64,000 bases of DNA from Pelagerythrobacter marinus (GCF_009827515.1 NZ_WTYO01000006.1:62001-126000), one strand, 5' to 3'. Counted from the stretch's first letter, positions 8,542 to 17,124 are shown. The notes: a model not told the origin generated them from the sequence alone. Program-made: numbers and translations.

Positions 8542-9281
8542 CAGTTTTCGTCCTTTCCGGCGCCGTCGCCGTACCGGTAATCGAGGAAGCGGTGGCGCAC
8601 CGCCAGGTCGTCCAGCGCGCCGTCGGCCAGCTGGCGGGTGACCGAATCGATCTCGCGGCTGATCCGGCCCAGCCCTTCGGCCAGCTGCTCGTCGGGCGTG
8701 GCCCCGGCGCGCCGTTCGCCGCGCAAGTGCGCGGGCACCTTGCGATAGGAATCGATCATCTCGGGCAAGTGCTCGCCGACCAGCTGGCGCACCTCGCGCA
8801 CGGCGGGATGTTCCTGGTCCACGGTTTCGAGCTGGAGGCCGAGCGCGTCGAGCTGGACGCCGAGATCGTCGACGATCTTCGCCGCCGGCGGGGGCAGGGC
8901 CGGGCGCTGGTGTTCCAGCCACAGCTCGGTCCGCCCGACGAGGTCACGCGCGTTGCCCTTGTTCAGCTCCGCCCGGCGGGGGACCTTGATCCGGGGAAAG
9001 GCGGCGAAGACGCCGACCGCGACCACGATCGCGAGGAACGTGATCATGATCCCGGCAAAGCCGATCCCGTCGACGATCAGCCCGGCGACCATCGCCGCGG
9101 CGACGATCGCGCCCACGGCCAGGACGATCCGCTTGATCTTGCCCACCAGGTGGCGCGTCTTCAGCGCTGCCGACCCGCGCCCGATCGAGGCGCGGCGGTG
9201 ATATCCCCCGGCGCGGTTTTCCGCCAGCGACCGGCGCGCATCGGCGAGGATCGCGTCGCTTTCGCGTGTCGTGTCCGCCAT
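8541..9281 (-). CDS. Two-helix membrane protein of unknown function, partner gene of telA
   Basis: A 246-aa protein I do not recognise with certainty. It has a basic N-terminus (about residues 1-45), two adjacent membrane helices (about 48-68 and 72-92), then a long charged, helical cytoplasmic part (about 95-246) that could form coiled coil. It sits 7 bases downstream of telA on the same strand and overlaps the PHA_gran_rgn gene by one base. In other bacteria telA is often paired with an XpaC-like gene of similar build (two helices plus helical tail), so it may be a distant XpaC counterpart; that is inference from layout. Confidence 0.65.
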   Translation of the reverse strand: MADTTRESDAILADARRSLAENRAGGYHRRASIGRGSAALKTRHLVGKIKRIVLAVGAIVAAAMVAGLIVDGIGFAGIMITFLAIVVAVGVFAAFPRIKVPRRAELNKGNARDLVGRTELWLEHQRPALPPPAAKIVDDLGVQLDALGLQLETVDQEHPAVREVRQLVGEHLPEMIDSYRKVPAHLRGERRAGATPDEQLAEGLGRISREIDSVTRQLADGALDDLAVRHRFLDYRYGDGAGKDEN

Positions 9282-9288
9282 GCGCCGC

Positions 9289-10500
9289 CTAGCTTTCCAG
9301 CGCCAGGAGCGAAGGCTCCGAACCGATCTTGGCCTGGGCCTGGGCCTGGCCTTCGGCGCGCGCGATATAGCCTTTCGACTTCTCGACCTCGTCGCTCAGC
9401 ACGGTCACCGTCTGTTTCATCGAATCGAGCGCGCGCAGCTTGAACTGGTCCACTTCGTCCATCGTGTCGTAGATGTTCTGGAACGCGCGCTGGAGCGTTT
9501 CGAGCGGGATCGTGCTCGACGCGGCCTGTTCGTGGATCTTGCCGGTCTGGTCGCGCAGCATCGTGCTGGTCGAATCGATGATCCCGGCGGTCGTGTCGTT
9601 GAGCGCCGAAATCTGTTGCAGCACCAGCCGCTGGTTGGTCATCGCCTCGCTCACCGTCACCGCGGTGCGCAGCGCGCCGACCGTGGTCGTGCTGGCGCGA
9701 TCGACCCCTTTCACCAGCTCGACGTTGTTCTTCTTCACCAGGTCGAGCGCGAGGTAGCCCTGGACGCTCACCGCCATCTGGGTCAGCAGGTCCTGGGTGC
9801 GCTGGCGGACGTAGAAGAGCGCGGTCTCGCGGATCGCCTTGGCCTTGGCCGGATCGGTCGCGTCGAGTTCCGCCGCCTTGTCCTCCAGCCGCTGGTCGAG
9901 CGAGCGCGAGATGTGGATCATCTGCTCCAGGTTGCCCATCGCTTCCCACAGCTTGGCCCGTTCCACGTCGATCGCGGCATTGTCCATCAGCAGCTCGTCC
10001 TTGCCGTTGGAAAGCTTGTCGAGGATCTGCTGGATATGGGTCTGCGCGCTCTGGTAGCTGCGGAAATAGTCGTTGAGCTTGTTGCCGAAGGGGATGATGC
10101 CCAGCAGCTTCTTCGGGCCGGTCAGCTTGCCGCGGCGCGATGGGTCCAGTTCCTCCACCGTCCGGCGCAGTTCGGCCAGGTTGGCGCCGACCCCCTCGTC
10201 CTTGTCCATCGCGCGGATCGGCCGGTCGAGGAAGCGGTTGGAATGCTGCGAGGCGGCCATGATCTCCTTGCGGCCCATGTTGGTGATCTGGTCCACCTTC
10301 TGGCCGAACTCGGGCGAATTGGCATCGACCGCGACGAGATCGGCGACGAATTCGTCGACTTTCTCGTCCAGCTTCGATTTCTTCTCCTCGCTCACCGGCA
10401 CCAGGCCCGCGGCCTTTTCCGGCGCGACCTGCGGCACCGGGTCGGGCGGGGTCAGTTCCAGATCGGTCTCGCTCGCCGTGGCGGTCTGATTGGTGGCCAT
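9289..10500 (-). CDS. telA: Toxic anion resistance (TelA/KlaA) family protein
   Basis: Cytoplasmic, almost wholly helical 403-aa protein of the TelA family, first linked to tellurite resistance on plasmid RK2 and later to envelope stress. Family blocks include LFYVRQRTQDLLTQMAVSVQ, YLALDLVKKNNVELVKGVDR and TVSEAMTNQRLVLQQISALN. The disordered first 40 residues are acidic. It is the first gene of a three-gene minus-strand group. No terD-type tellurite gene lies near, so a general envelope or stress role with the membrane protein downstream is more likely than tellurite detoxification. The 148-base gap to the divergent DUF389 gene must hold both promoters. Confidence 0.88.
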   Translation of the reverse strand: MATNQTATASETDLELTPPDPVPQVAPEKAAGLVPVSEEKKSKLDEKVDEFVADLVAVDANSPEFGQKVDQITNMGRKEIMAASQHSNRFLDRPIRAMDKDEGVGANLAELRRTVEELDPSRRGKLTGPKKLLGIIPFGNKLNDYFRSYQSAQTHIQQILDKLSNGKDELLMDNAAIDVERAKLWEAMGNLEQMIHISRSLDQRLEDKAAELDATDPAKAKAIRETALFYVRQRTQDLLTQMAVSVQGYLALDLVKKNNVELVKGVDRASTTTVGALRTAVTVSEAMTNQRLVLQQISALNDTTAGIIDSTSTMLRDQTGKIHEQAASSTIPLETLQRAFQNIYDTMDEVDQFKLRALDSMKQTVTVLSDEVEKSKGYIARAEGQAQAQAKIGSEPSLLALES

Positions 10501-10648
10501 ACCTGCTTTTTCGCTCCTCGCGGCCGCGCCGGGCGGCCCTCTGCCTGGTGTATTAATGTCCTAAGACACGAATTTCAACAATTGCGCCCGCGGCGTCTGG
10601 CGCGAATGTCGGCTTTTTTCCGCGCATGGCAAGCGCTAAAGCCGGCGA

Positions 10649-12205
10649 ATGGACAGCGAGGAAACAGGGGGCGGCGACACGGGGCGCAGCCCGGCCGCGG
10701 CGGCCGCGGCGGCGGTGCGACGCCCGCAGTGGTCGTTCCTGCGAGTGGTGGTGAGCTTCCGCCGCTGGTGGCGCGAAATGGTGGTCGAAACGGTCCACCA
10801 GGGCGAAGTCATAGAGCGCCGGCGCAAGGAATGCGCGCTCTCTTCCCGCTACCTGTTCATGACCGCGATGTCGGCCGGGATCGCGATCCTCGGCCTCCTG
10901 CTGTCCTCGCCCGCCGTGGTGATCGGGGCCATGCTGCTATCCCCGCTGATGGACCCGATCATGGGGCTCGGCTTCGCCCTGGCGATCGGCGACTATCGCT
11001 GGCTGCGCCAGTCGGCCCGCTCGCTCGCCTGGGGCACGGCGATGGCGGTGGGTCTCTGCGCGCTGATCGTGTTCATGTCGCCGTTGCAGGACATCACGCC
11101 CGAGATCGCCTCGCGTACGCGGCCGAGCCTGTTCGACCTGCTGGTGGCGCTGTTCTCCGCGCTCGCCGGTGCCTACGCGATGATCCGCGGGCGCGAGGGG
11201 ACGATCGTCGGCGTCGCCATCGCCACAGCCCTCATGCCGCCGCTGGCGGTGGTCGGCTTCGGCCTCGCGACCGCGAACTGGACGGTCTTCTGGGGCGCGC
11301 TGCTGCTCTATATCACGAACTTCGTCACGATCGCGCTCACCGTCTGGGCGATGGCGCGCCTCTATGGCTTCAGCGTCACCCTGACCGAGCGGCAATCGCG
11401 CTGGCAGAACTTCGTCCTCGGCGCGGTCTTCGTCGCGCTGGTCGTGCCGCTGGGCCTCTCGCTGCGCCAGATCGCGTGGGAAGCGGCGGCTGCGCGGCAG
11501 GTGCGGACCGAGCTGGCGGAAAACTTCGGCAGCGCGGCGCGCCTGTCGCAGCCGGAGATCGAGTTCGATACCGACCCGATGCGGGTTTCCGCCTTCGTCT
11601 GGACGACCAGCCTGCAACCCGATGCCGAAGTGCGCGCCGAGGAGAGCCTGGCCCGCGCGCTCGGCACGCCGGTCGACGTGCAGCTCAAGCAGTTCCTCGT
11701 GCGCGACGAGCAGAGCGCGGAGGAGGCGCAGCTCGCCTCCGCCAAGGCGGCCGAGGAAGAGGCCGCGCGCGACCGGCTGGACGATCTCGCCGCCCGCCTG
11801 GCCGTCGCCGCGGGCACGAGCGAGGACGAGGTCCTGCTCGACCGGCAGCGGCGCCGCGCGCTGGTGCGGGCCGAGCCGCTGCCGGGCGCGGGCCTGGCGG
11901 CCTATGCCGCGCTCGAACAGCGGATTGCCGCGACCGAGCCGGAATGGCGGATCGAGCTGGTGCCGCCGGTCTCCGACCTGCCGCAGGTCGCCTTTGCGGG
12001 GGAAGAGCCCGACGAGCCCGCGCGCGAGGCGATCGCCCTCGCCGGCTGGAGCGCGAAGCGCCTCGGCCGGCCGCTGGTCGTTTCCGGGCCCGAGGCCGAG
12101 GCAGAGGCGGTTCGCGCCCTCCTGGCCGAACAGGGCGCGCGGGTGCGCCTGGGCGATGCGGGCGGGGCGCTGCGCCTCGCCTGGGGGGACGAGGCAACGC
12201 AGTAA
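10649..12205 (+). CDS. DUF389 domain integral membrane protein with large C-terminal domain
   Basis: A 518-aa protein. The N-terminal half (about residues 65-260) is the DUF389 membrane domain, with several hydrophobic helices and the family motif VIGAMLLSPLMDPIMGLG near residue 90 and GVAIATALMPPLAVVGFGLA near residue 190. Function is unknown. The C-terminal half (about 265-518) is soluble, Ala/Glu-rich with a helical segment around 345-390, then an alternating alpha/beta portion; it is not part of the common DUF389 core and may sense something in the periplasm or cytoplasm. The gene is divergent from telA. Confidence 0.8.
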   Translation: MDSEETGGGDTGRSPAAAAAAAVRRPQWSFLRVVVSFRRWWREMVVETVHQGEVIERRRKECALSSRYLFMTAMSAGIAILGLLLSSPAVVIGAMLLSPLMDPIMGLGFALAIGDYRWLRQSARSLAWGTAMAVGLCALIVFMSPLQDITPEIASRTRPSLFDLLVALFSALAGAYAMIRGREGTIVGVAIATALMPPLAVVGFGLATANWTVFWGALLLYITNFVTIALTVWAMARLYGFSVTLTERQSRWQNFVLGAVFVALVVPLGLSLRQIAWEAAAARQVRTELAENFGSAARLSQPEIEFDTDPMRVSAFVWTTSLQPDAEVRAEESLARALGTPVDVQLKQFLVRDEQSAEEAQLASAKAAEEEAARDRLDDLAARLAVAAGTSEDEVLLDRQRRRALVRAEPLPGAGLAAYAALEQRIAATEPEWRIELVPPVSDLPQVAFAGEEPDEPAREAIALAGWSAKRLGRPLVVSGPEAEAEAVRALLAEQGARVRLGDAGGALRLAWGDEATQ

Positions 12206-12254
12206 GCCGCGACAGGGCCGGGCGGCGCGGGGCCCGCGGGCCCGACCGGCCGGG

Positions 12255-14009
12255 TCAGGCGGCCTGCATCAGCGGCAGCGGCTGGATTTCCCCGGCGAGG
12301 TAGAGCTTCTTCGCCTTGGCCCGGCTGAGCTTGCCCGAGCTGGTGCGGGGCAGCGTGCGCGGCGGGACCAGTTCGACCACGCAGTTCATCCCGGTGATGG
12401 AGCGGACCTTGTCGCGGATCTGTTCGTGCAGGCGCACGCGCTCTTCCGGGTCGGACACACGGCAATGGACCAGGACGGCGGGCGCTTCCTCGCCGTTCTC
12501 GGTCTCGACCGCGAAAGCGGCGATGTCGCCGTGGTTGAAGCCGGGAAGCTGTTCCACCGCCCACTCGATATCCTGCGGCCAGTGGTTCTTGCCGTTGATG
12601 ATGATCATGTCCTTCGCCCGGCCGACGATGAACAGGTAGCCATTGGCCATGTAGCCCATGTCGCCGGTGTCGAGCCAGACGTCCCCGTTTTCCTTGGCGA
12701 CCAGGCAATCGGTGGTCGCTTCCTCGTTGCGGAAATAGGAATGCATCACGCTCTTGCCGCGGCACCAGACCTTGCCGATCTTGTGATCGCCCTTGGGCTT
12801 CCCGTCCTCCCCGCGGATTTCCACTTCCATGCCAGGCAGCGGCTTGCCGCAGTTGACGATCGCGCGGTAGCGCGCCGGGCGGGAGAAATCGGCCCGGGTG
12901 CCCGAAAGCCGCTCTTCCTCGACCAGCTCGACGCGGATCCCCTCGCCCGGGGGCATGACGGTGACCGCCAGGGTCGCTTCCGCCAGGCCGTAGGACGGGG
13001 TGAAGGCGCTGGCGCTGAAGCCGGCATCGGCGAAGGCGTTGACGAAGTTCTGCATCACGTCGGGGCGGATCATGTCGGCCCCGTTGCCCGCGGTGCGCCA
13101 GCGCGAGAGGTCGAAGCGTTCGGCGACGCTGCTCTGGCTGGAAATGCGGCGGGCGCAGATGTCGTACCCGAAGGTGGGGGAATAGGACAGGGTATTGCCC
13201 TGGTTGCGGCTGATCAGGTCGAGCCAGGCGAGCGGGCGGCGCGCGAAATGCTCGGTCTTCAGGTAATCGACCGAGGCCTGGTTGGCGATCGGCGAGAGGA
13301 AGCAGCCGACGAGGCCCATGTCGTGATACCACGGCAGCCACGAGACGACCCGGTCGTTGACGCCCAGGTCCACCGCCGTGGCATGGCCGAACAGGTTGTG
13401 CAGCAACGCCTCGTGCGTGACCGCGACCCCGGTGGGGAAGCGGGTCGAGCCGGACGAGTACTGGAGATAGCAGATATCGTCGGGCTTCGCCTCGGGCAGC
13501 GGGCATTCGGGCGCCTCGCGCGCGGCGAAGCTGTCCCAGTCGGTGCCCTCGCACCCCTGGCGCCGGGCGGCCGCCTGCGCCATGTCGGCGATCTCGGGCG
13601 GGTAGATCAGCACCTTGGGATCGCAGCTTTCGAGCTGGACCGCGAGCTGGTCGATATAGCTTTCCTTGCCGCCGAAGCTGGTCGGCAGGGGCAGGGGGAC
13701 GGGCCAGGCCCCGGCATAGACGCAGGCGCAGAACAGGGCCGCGAACTCGGGCCCCGTCTCCGCGATCAGGGCGACGCGGTCTTCCCTGCCGATCCCCGCG
13801 GCGACCAGCCGGTGGGCCATGGCCAGCGCATCCTGCCGCATCTCGCGATAGGGATAGGGGCGCTCCAGCGTTCCGCGCATGTCGTGGAAATTGAGCCCCT
13901 TCTCGCTCCGCGCCGCGTAATCGATCGCTTCGCTGAAGGTCGCAAAGTCCGACCGCCGGCGCGGCAGCGCGCAGTCATTCGGGGTCGGAATCAGGTTGGT
14001 TTCTGTCAT
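12255..14009 (-). CDS. Fatty acyl-AMP ligase (FAAL), AMP-binding enzyme
   Basis: Adenylate-forming enzyme (584 aa) that activates fatty acids to acyl-AMP, usually for transfer to an acyl carrier protein. The ATP-binding P-loop-like motif YLQYSSGSTRFPTG lies near residues 175-188. FAAL-type blocks are DRVVSWLPWYHDMGLVG and GLAEATLAV. The adenylate motif DTGDMGYMANGYLFIVGRAK and a C-terminal GKLSRAKAKKLYL complete it. FAAL-type rather than CoA-ligase is suggested by overall sequence style. No polyketide synthase or carrier protein is adjacent; in sphingomonads such enzymes are thought to feed lipid or sphingolipid synthesis, but nothing here tests that. Confidence 0.85.
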   Translation of the reverse strand: MTETNLIPTPNDCALPRRRSDFATFSEAIDYAARSEKGLNFHDMRGTLERPYPYREMRQDALAMAHRLVAAGIGREDRVALIAETGPEFAALFCACVYAGAWPVPLPLPTSFGGKESYIDQLAVQLESCDPKVLIYPPEIADMAQAAARRQGCEGTDWDSFAAREAPECPLPEAKPDDICYLQYSSGSTRFPTGVAVTHEALLHNLFGHATAVDLGVNDRVVSWLPWYHDMGLVGCFLSPIANQASVDYLKTEHFARRPLAWLDLISRNQGNTLSYSPTFGYDICARRISSQSSVAERFDLSRWRTAGNGADMIRPDVMQNFVNAFADAGFSASAFTPSYGLAEATLAVTVMPPGEGIRVELVEEERLSGTRADFSRPARYRAIVNCGKPLPGMEVEIRGEDGKPKGDHKIGKVWCRGKSVMHSYFRNEEATTDCLVAKENGDVWLDTGDMGYMANGYLFIVGRAKDMIIINGKNHWPQDIEWAVEQLPGFNHGDIAAFAVETENGEEAPAVLVHCRVSDPEERVRLHEQIRDKVRSITGMNCVVELVPPRTLPRTSSGKLSRAKAKKLYLAGEIQPLPLMQAA

Positions 14010-14144
14010 GTCTGGAGGCGTTACCCGTCATTTGCGCGCAACATGGCGCGTGCATTGTCCCCTATAAGCGACGCTCTTTATCCCGTGCCCGGCGACGTTT
14101 CAAACTTTCCCATTTCCCAACGAGTGTGGCACGAATAAGGCCGC

Positions 14145-14708
14145 ATGGCCGACCACAGCATGAACAAGCGGCGAACGCGCCGCCAGCCGAGGCCGCTCGA
14201 TGCCGCGCGGCTGGAGGAACTGGCGCTCGCCTACGTCGCGCGCTTCGCCACCAGCACGGGCAAGCTGGAGGGCTATCTCGCGCGCAAGCTGCGCGAACGG
14301 GGATGGGAAGGCGAAAGCCCGCCCGATCCCGCAGCGATCGCCGCGCGCTTTGCCGATCGCGGCTATATCGACGACGAAAGCTATGCCCGCAGCCGGGCGG
14401 AAGGGCTGCTGCGGCGCGGCTATGGCGCGCGGCGGATCGACGAGACGCTGCGCGGCGCGGGGATCGGGGGGGCGCTGCGCGAGGCGGTGGGCCCGGGCGA
14501 GGGCGCGCGCCGGGCCGCGGCCCTGCGGCTGGCGCGCAAGCGGCGCTTTGGCCCGTTCGCACCGGAACCGCCCGACCGCGAACGGTGCGAGAAACAGATT
14601 GCCGCGATGGTGCGCGCGGGCCATGGATTCGAACAGGCCCGCGCGGTAATCATGGCGGCCAGCGTGGGCGAGGCGGAGGAATGGGCCGCCGAAGCCCCGC
14701 ACGACTGA
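14145..14708 (+). CDS. recX: RecX-family regulator of RecA
   Basis: Predicted regulator of recombinase RecA (187 aa). The family's three-helix repeats are visible: RRQPRPLDAARLEELALAYV near the start, then LARKLRERGW, ARFADRGYIDDESYARSRAE (about residues 66-85) and LLRRGYGARRIDETLRGAGI. The C-terminal part (FEQARAVIMAA) is a third repeat. It lies divergent from the FAAL gene with 135 bases between. recA is not in the window. A set of 13-base tandem repeats begins just after its stop codon. Confidence 0.85.
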   Translation: MADHSMNKRRTRRQPRPLDAARLEELALAYVARFATSTGKLEGYLARKLRERGWEGESPPDPAAIAARFADRGYIDDESYARSRAEGLLRRGYGARRIDETLRGAGIGGALREAVGPGEGARRAAALRLARKRRFGPFAPEPPDRERCEKQIAAMVRAGHGFEQARAVIMAASVGEAEEWAAEAPHD

Positions 14709-14710
14709 TT

Positions 14711-14749
14711 GCGCCGACTGACTGCACCGACTGACTGCACCGACTGACC
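14711..14749. repeat. Three tandem 13-base repeats between recX and the DUF192 gene
   Basis: Copies at 14711-14723, 14724-14736 and 14737-14749 read GCGCCGACTGACT, GCACCGACTGACT and GCACCGACTGACC. They start 3 bases after the recX stop and end 38 bases before the start of the DUF192 gene. They do not form a hairpin with a T-run. Probably a slippage-prone spacer; a role is unknown. Confidence 0.85.
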
Positions 14750-14787
14750 GCGTACACTTGCGCCGACCGACCGACAGGGGACCGCCC

Positions 14788-15315
14788 ATGCGCCGCACGA
14801 CAGCCGTTATTTTCCTGGCGCTGGCCGCCGCCTGTTCGCCCCAGGCCGGGGCCGGCGGGGCAGCGGCGGCGACCGCTGCGCCCGGCGAGCGCCACGAGGT
14901 GCTGCGCCACCCGGTCTCGGGCCTGGAGATCGTCGAGCTGGAGGTCGCGACCGGGACGGGGCGGCACAGGTTCGCGGTCGAGGTCGCGCGCACCCCGCGC
15001 GATCAGGCCCAGGGCCTGATGTTCCGCACCCAGCTGGGCGAGAACGAGGGGATGCTGTTCCCGCGCGACCCGCCCGACATCGCCAGCTTCTGGATGAAGA
15101 ACACGCCCCTGCCGCTGGACATCATCTTCATCGGCCCGGACGGGCGGATCATCAATATCGCGGCCGAGACCGTGCCCTATTCGCTCGACCCGGTGGTCGC
15201 CGCGGGGCCGACCGCGGCCGTGCTGGAACTGCGCGGCGGGCGCGCGGCCGAACTGGGCATCGGCCCGGGCGACCGGGTCGAATGGCCGGTCCACGGGGCA
15301 GCACGCGCGCGATAA
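14788..15315 (+). CDS. DUF192 family lipoprotein
   Basis: A 175-aa exported protein. The ATG at 14788 was chosen because ACAGGGG precedes it and it opens a lipoprotein signal ending in LAAAC (Cys near residue 16); a TTG at 14758 would only add residues before this signal. The DUF192 domain (about 50-170) shows its motifs ARTPRDQAQGLMFRTQL, GMLFPRDPPDIASFWMKNT and PLDIIFIGPDGRI. The family's function is unknown. The gene is followed by the NDUFA12 homologue and is probably in the same transcription unit. Confidence 0.85.
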   Translation: MRRTTAVIFLALAAACSPQAGAGGAAAATAAPGERHEVLRHPVSGLEIVELEVATGTGRHRFAVEVARTPRDQAQGLMFRTQLGENEGMLFPRDPPDIASFWMKNTPLPLDIIFIGPDGRIINIAAETVPYSLDPVVAAGPTAAVLELRGGRAAELGIGPGDRVEWPVHGAARAR

Positions 15316-15376
15316 TGCACCGGCCGGTCGATTGGGCGCTTGGCCGCGCGGGCCGAATCGGCTAACCGCCCGCTTC

Positions 15377-15775
15377 ATGAAATTCCTGGCCAAGATCTTC
15401 ACCTGGTGGGATGGCGCGACCATCGGCACGCTGCTGCACAGCTGGCGCCACGGGGAACATGTGGGCACCGACGCGCAGGGCAACCGCTATTACCGCTCGC
15501 GCCGCAAGTCGGCCGACGGGCGCGAGCGGCGCTGGGTGATCTACGAAGGCGCGAACGACGCCAGCCGGGTGCCGTCCGAATGGCACGGCTGGCTGCATGG
15601 GGCGTTCGACGACGTGCCCGAAAGCCACCTGCCCCCGGCGCGGATCTGGGAAGCCGACTTCACCCCCAATGCCACCGGCACCCAGGGGGCCTACCTCCCG
15701 CAAGGGGCGCTGCAGCGCGGCGGCCGCCGGGCGGCGGCGACAGGCGATTACGAAGCGTGGTCGCCGGACAGTTGA
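15377..15775 (+). CDS. NADH:ubiquinone oxidoreductase accessory subunit, NDUFA12 (B17.2) family
   Basis: Small accessory subunit of respiratory complex I, a feature of alphaproteobacteria and mitochondria (132 aa). The start MKFLAKIFTWWDGATIG is the family's usual N-terminus, so the ATG at 15377 is preferred over one 45 bases upstream. Further motifs: GEHVGTDAQGNRYYRSR, RRWVIYEGANDASRVPSEWH and GWLHGAFDDVP. The following DUF2155 gene starts 2 bases after the stop. This adjacency is common in Sphingomonadales and related groups. Confidence 0.92.
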   Translation: MKFLAKIFTWWDGATIGTLLHSWRHGEHVGTDAQGNRYYRSRRKSADGRERRWVIYEGANDASRVPSEWHGWLHGAFDDVPESHLPPARIWEADFTPNATGTQGAYLPQGALQRGGRRAAATGDYEAWSPDS

Positions 15776-15777
15776 AC

Positions 15778-16371
15778 ATGCGCGTCCTCGCCGGGCTGCT
15801 GGCCGGTGCCGTGGCCCTGGCCGGCTGCTCCCCCGGAGCGTCCGAATCCGACGCCCCCGAAACCGAAGCCGCCGGAACCGGAGCCCCCGAAACCGAAGCC
15901 CAGGCTGGCGATGGCGCGGCAACAGGCGCCGCGGGCGATGCCGCGCCCGCCCTTGGGGCGAGCGACGACGCCGCATCCGAGAGCGCGGCGGGCGAGGTCG
16001 AGGCGACGCCGATGGAAGAGCGCGTGGCCACGCTCGGCCTGCTGAACAAGCGCAACAACCTGTCGCAGGACCTCGAGATGACGCCCGGCGAATCGCGCCG
16101 CGTGGGCAATGTGATCGTGCGCCTCGCCGCGTGCGAGCGGACCGCGCCGTGGGAAATGCCGCGCGAAACCGGGGCGTTCGTCCAGGTCCTCGTGCGCGAT
16201 AACGCGGCCGAGGGCGAGGGGCGCTGGGACAAGGTCTTTTCCGGCTGGCTGTTCCGCAATTCGCCCAGCCGCAACGTCGTCGAGCACCCGATCTACGATG
16301 TCTGGGTGAAAGACTGCGCGATGAGCTTCCCGGGCGAGGAAGATCCCGCCTCCGCCAGCAACGCGGCATAG
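15778..16371 (+). CDS. DUF2155 family lipoprotein
   Basis: Exported protein of 197 aa. The signal peptide ends in the lipobox LAGC (Cys near residue 17). A low-complexity Pro/Glu/Thr linker (about 20-75) contains a duplicated 18-base segment (15853-15870 and 15883-15900; APETEA). The DUF2155 domain (about 80-185) has KVFSGWLFRNSPS and EHPIYDVWVKDC. It is proposed in the literature of alphaproteobacteria only as an uncharacterised envelope protein. Its last 79 bases overlap the 3' end of the convergent aat gene. Confidence 0.87.
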   Translation: MRVLAGLLAGAVALAGCSPGASESDAPETEAAGTGAPETEAQAGDGAATGAAGDAAPALGASDDAASESAAGEVEATPMEERVATLGLLNKRNNLSQDLEMTPGESRRVGNVIVRLAACERTAPWEMPRETGAFVQVLVRDNAAEGEGRWDKVFSGWLFRNSPSRNVVEHPIYDVWVKDCAMSFPGEEDPASASNAA

Positions 16372-16985
16372 GCTTCGGGCAAGGCCAGCCCGGGCCGTCC
16401 GCGGGCGCTTTCCAGCAATGCGCGATAGTGCGCCTGCGGAATTTCCACCGCGCCCAGCGAGGCGAGGTGTTCGGTCATGAACTGGCAATCGAGCAGCGCG
16501 AAGCCGGCCCGCTGCATCAGCGCGACGAGCCAGGCCAGCGCCACCTTCGATGCATTGTCGGCCCGGCTGAACATCGATTCGCCGCAGAAGGCCCGATCCA
16601 CCGCCAGGCCGTAGAGGCCGCCCACGAGCGCGCCGTCGCGCCAGCATTCGATCGAGTGGGCATGGCCTTCGCGATTGAGCGCGAGGAAACTGCTTTCGAT
16701 CCGGCGGCTGATCCACGTCCCGCCCCCGTCGTCGCGCGGGGCGGCGCAGGCGCGCAGGACATCGCCGAAGGCGCGGTTGCAGGTGACTTCGAACCGGTCG
16801 CGCCGCAGGACCTTGCGCAGCGATCGGGTGCAGCGAAAACCGTCGAGCGGGATGATCGCCCGCTGCCGCGGCTCGACCCAGAACAGCTCGGCATCGTCGC
16901 GCCCGTCGGCCATCGGGAAAATGCCGTTGCGATAGGCGTGCAACAGCATCTCGGACGGGATCGGGCCTTGCGCGGGCGCGTGCAT
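16293..16985 (-). CDS. aat: Leucyl/phenylalanyl-tRNA--protein transferase
   Basis: Transfers Leu or Phe from tRNA to N-terminal Arg/Lys of proteins, marking them for ClpS-ClpAP degradation (N-end rule). The 230-aa length is normal. Family motifs are LLHAYRNGIFPMAD near the start, ELFWVEPRQRAIIPLDG, TWISRRIESSFLALNREGHA and GGLYGLAVDRAFCGESMFSR, and finally LLDCQFMTEHLASLGAVEIP. The last 26 codons or so overlap the end of the DUF2155 gene on the opposite strand. The conserved core ends before the overlap, so the overlap affects only a variable tail (AGSSSPGKLIAQSFTQTS). Confidence 0.94.
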   Translation of the reverse strand: MHAPAQGPIPSEMLLHAYRNGIFPMADGRDDAELFWVEPRQRAIIPLDGFRCTRSLRKVLRRDRFEVTCNRAFGDVLRACAAPRDDGGGTWISRRIESSFLALNREGHAHSIECWRDGALVGGLYGLAVDRAFCGESMFSRADNASKVALAWLVALMQRAGFALLDCQFMTEHLASLGAVEIPQAHYRALLESARGRPGLALPEAYAALLAEAGSSSPGKLIAQSFTQTS

Positions 16986-17081
16986 GGGGGCGGCCTTAGC
17001 CCCGGCCGCCGCGGGTGAACAGGGGCGGCGGCGGGTGCCCGCGCGCGGGCAGGGCCGCTGCCGGCCCGCGTTCGCGCCGCC

Positions 17082-17108
17082 TTGCCAAGGGGCGTGCTTG
17101 GCTCTAGA
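17082..17108 (+). promoter_or_regulatory. Possible promoter of tRNA-Trp
   Basis: TTGCCA (17082-17087) and TCTAGA (17103-17108) lie 15 bases apart and about 17 bases before the mature tRNA end. The spacing is shorter than the ideal 17, so this is only a weak candidate. Confidence 0.3.
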
Positions 17109-17124
17109 GGGCGGCTCCGCCTGC

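Noticed and set aside
9271-12303. A 1010-codon + strand open frame across telA and the DUF389 gene
   Set aside because: It runs antisense to telA and out of frame through the DUF389 gene. The translation is Arg/His/Asp-rich and shows no domain.
11622-14138. An 838-codon + strand open frame antisense to the fatty acyl-AMP ligase gene
   Set aside because: The minus-strand reading has all adenylation motifs, while this reading is a shadow of it.
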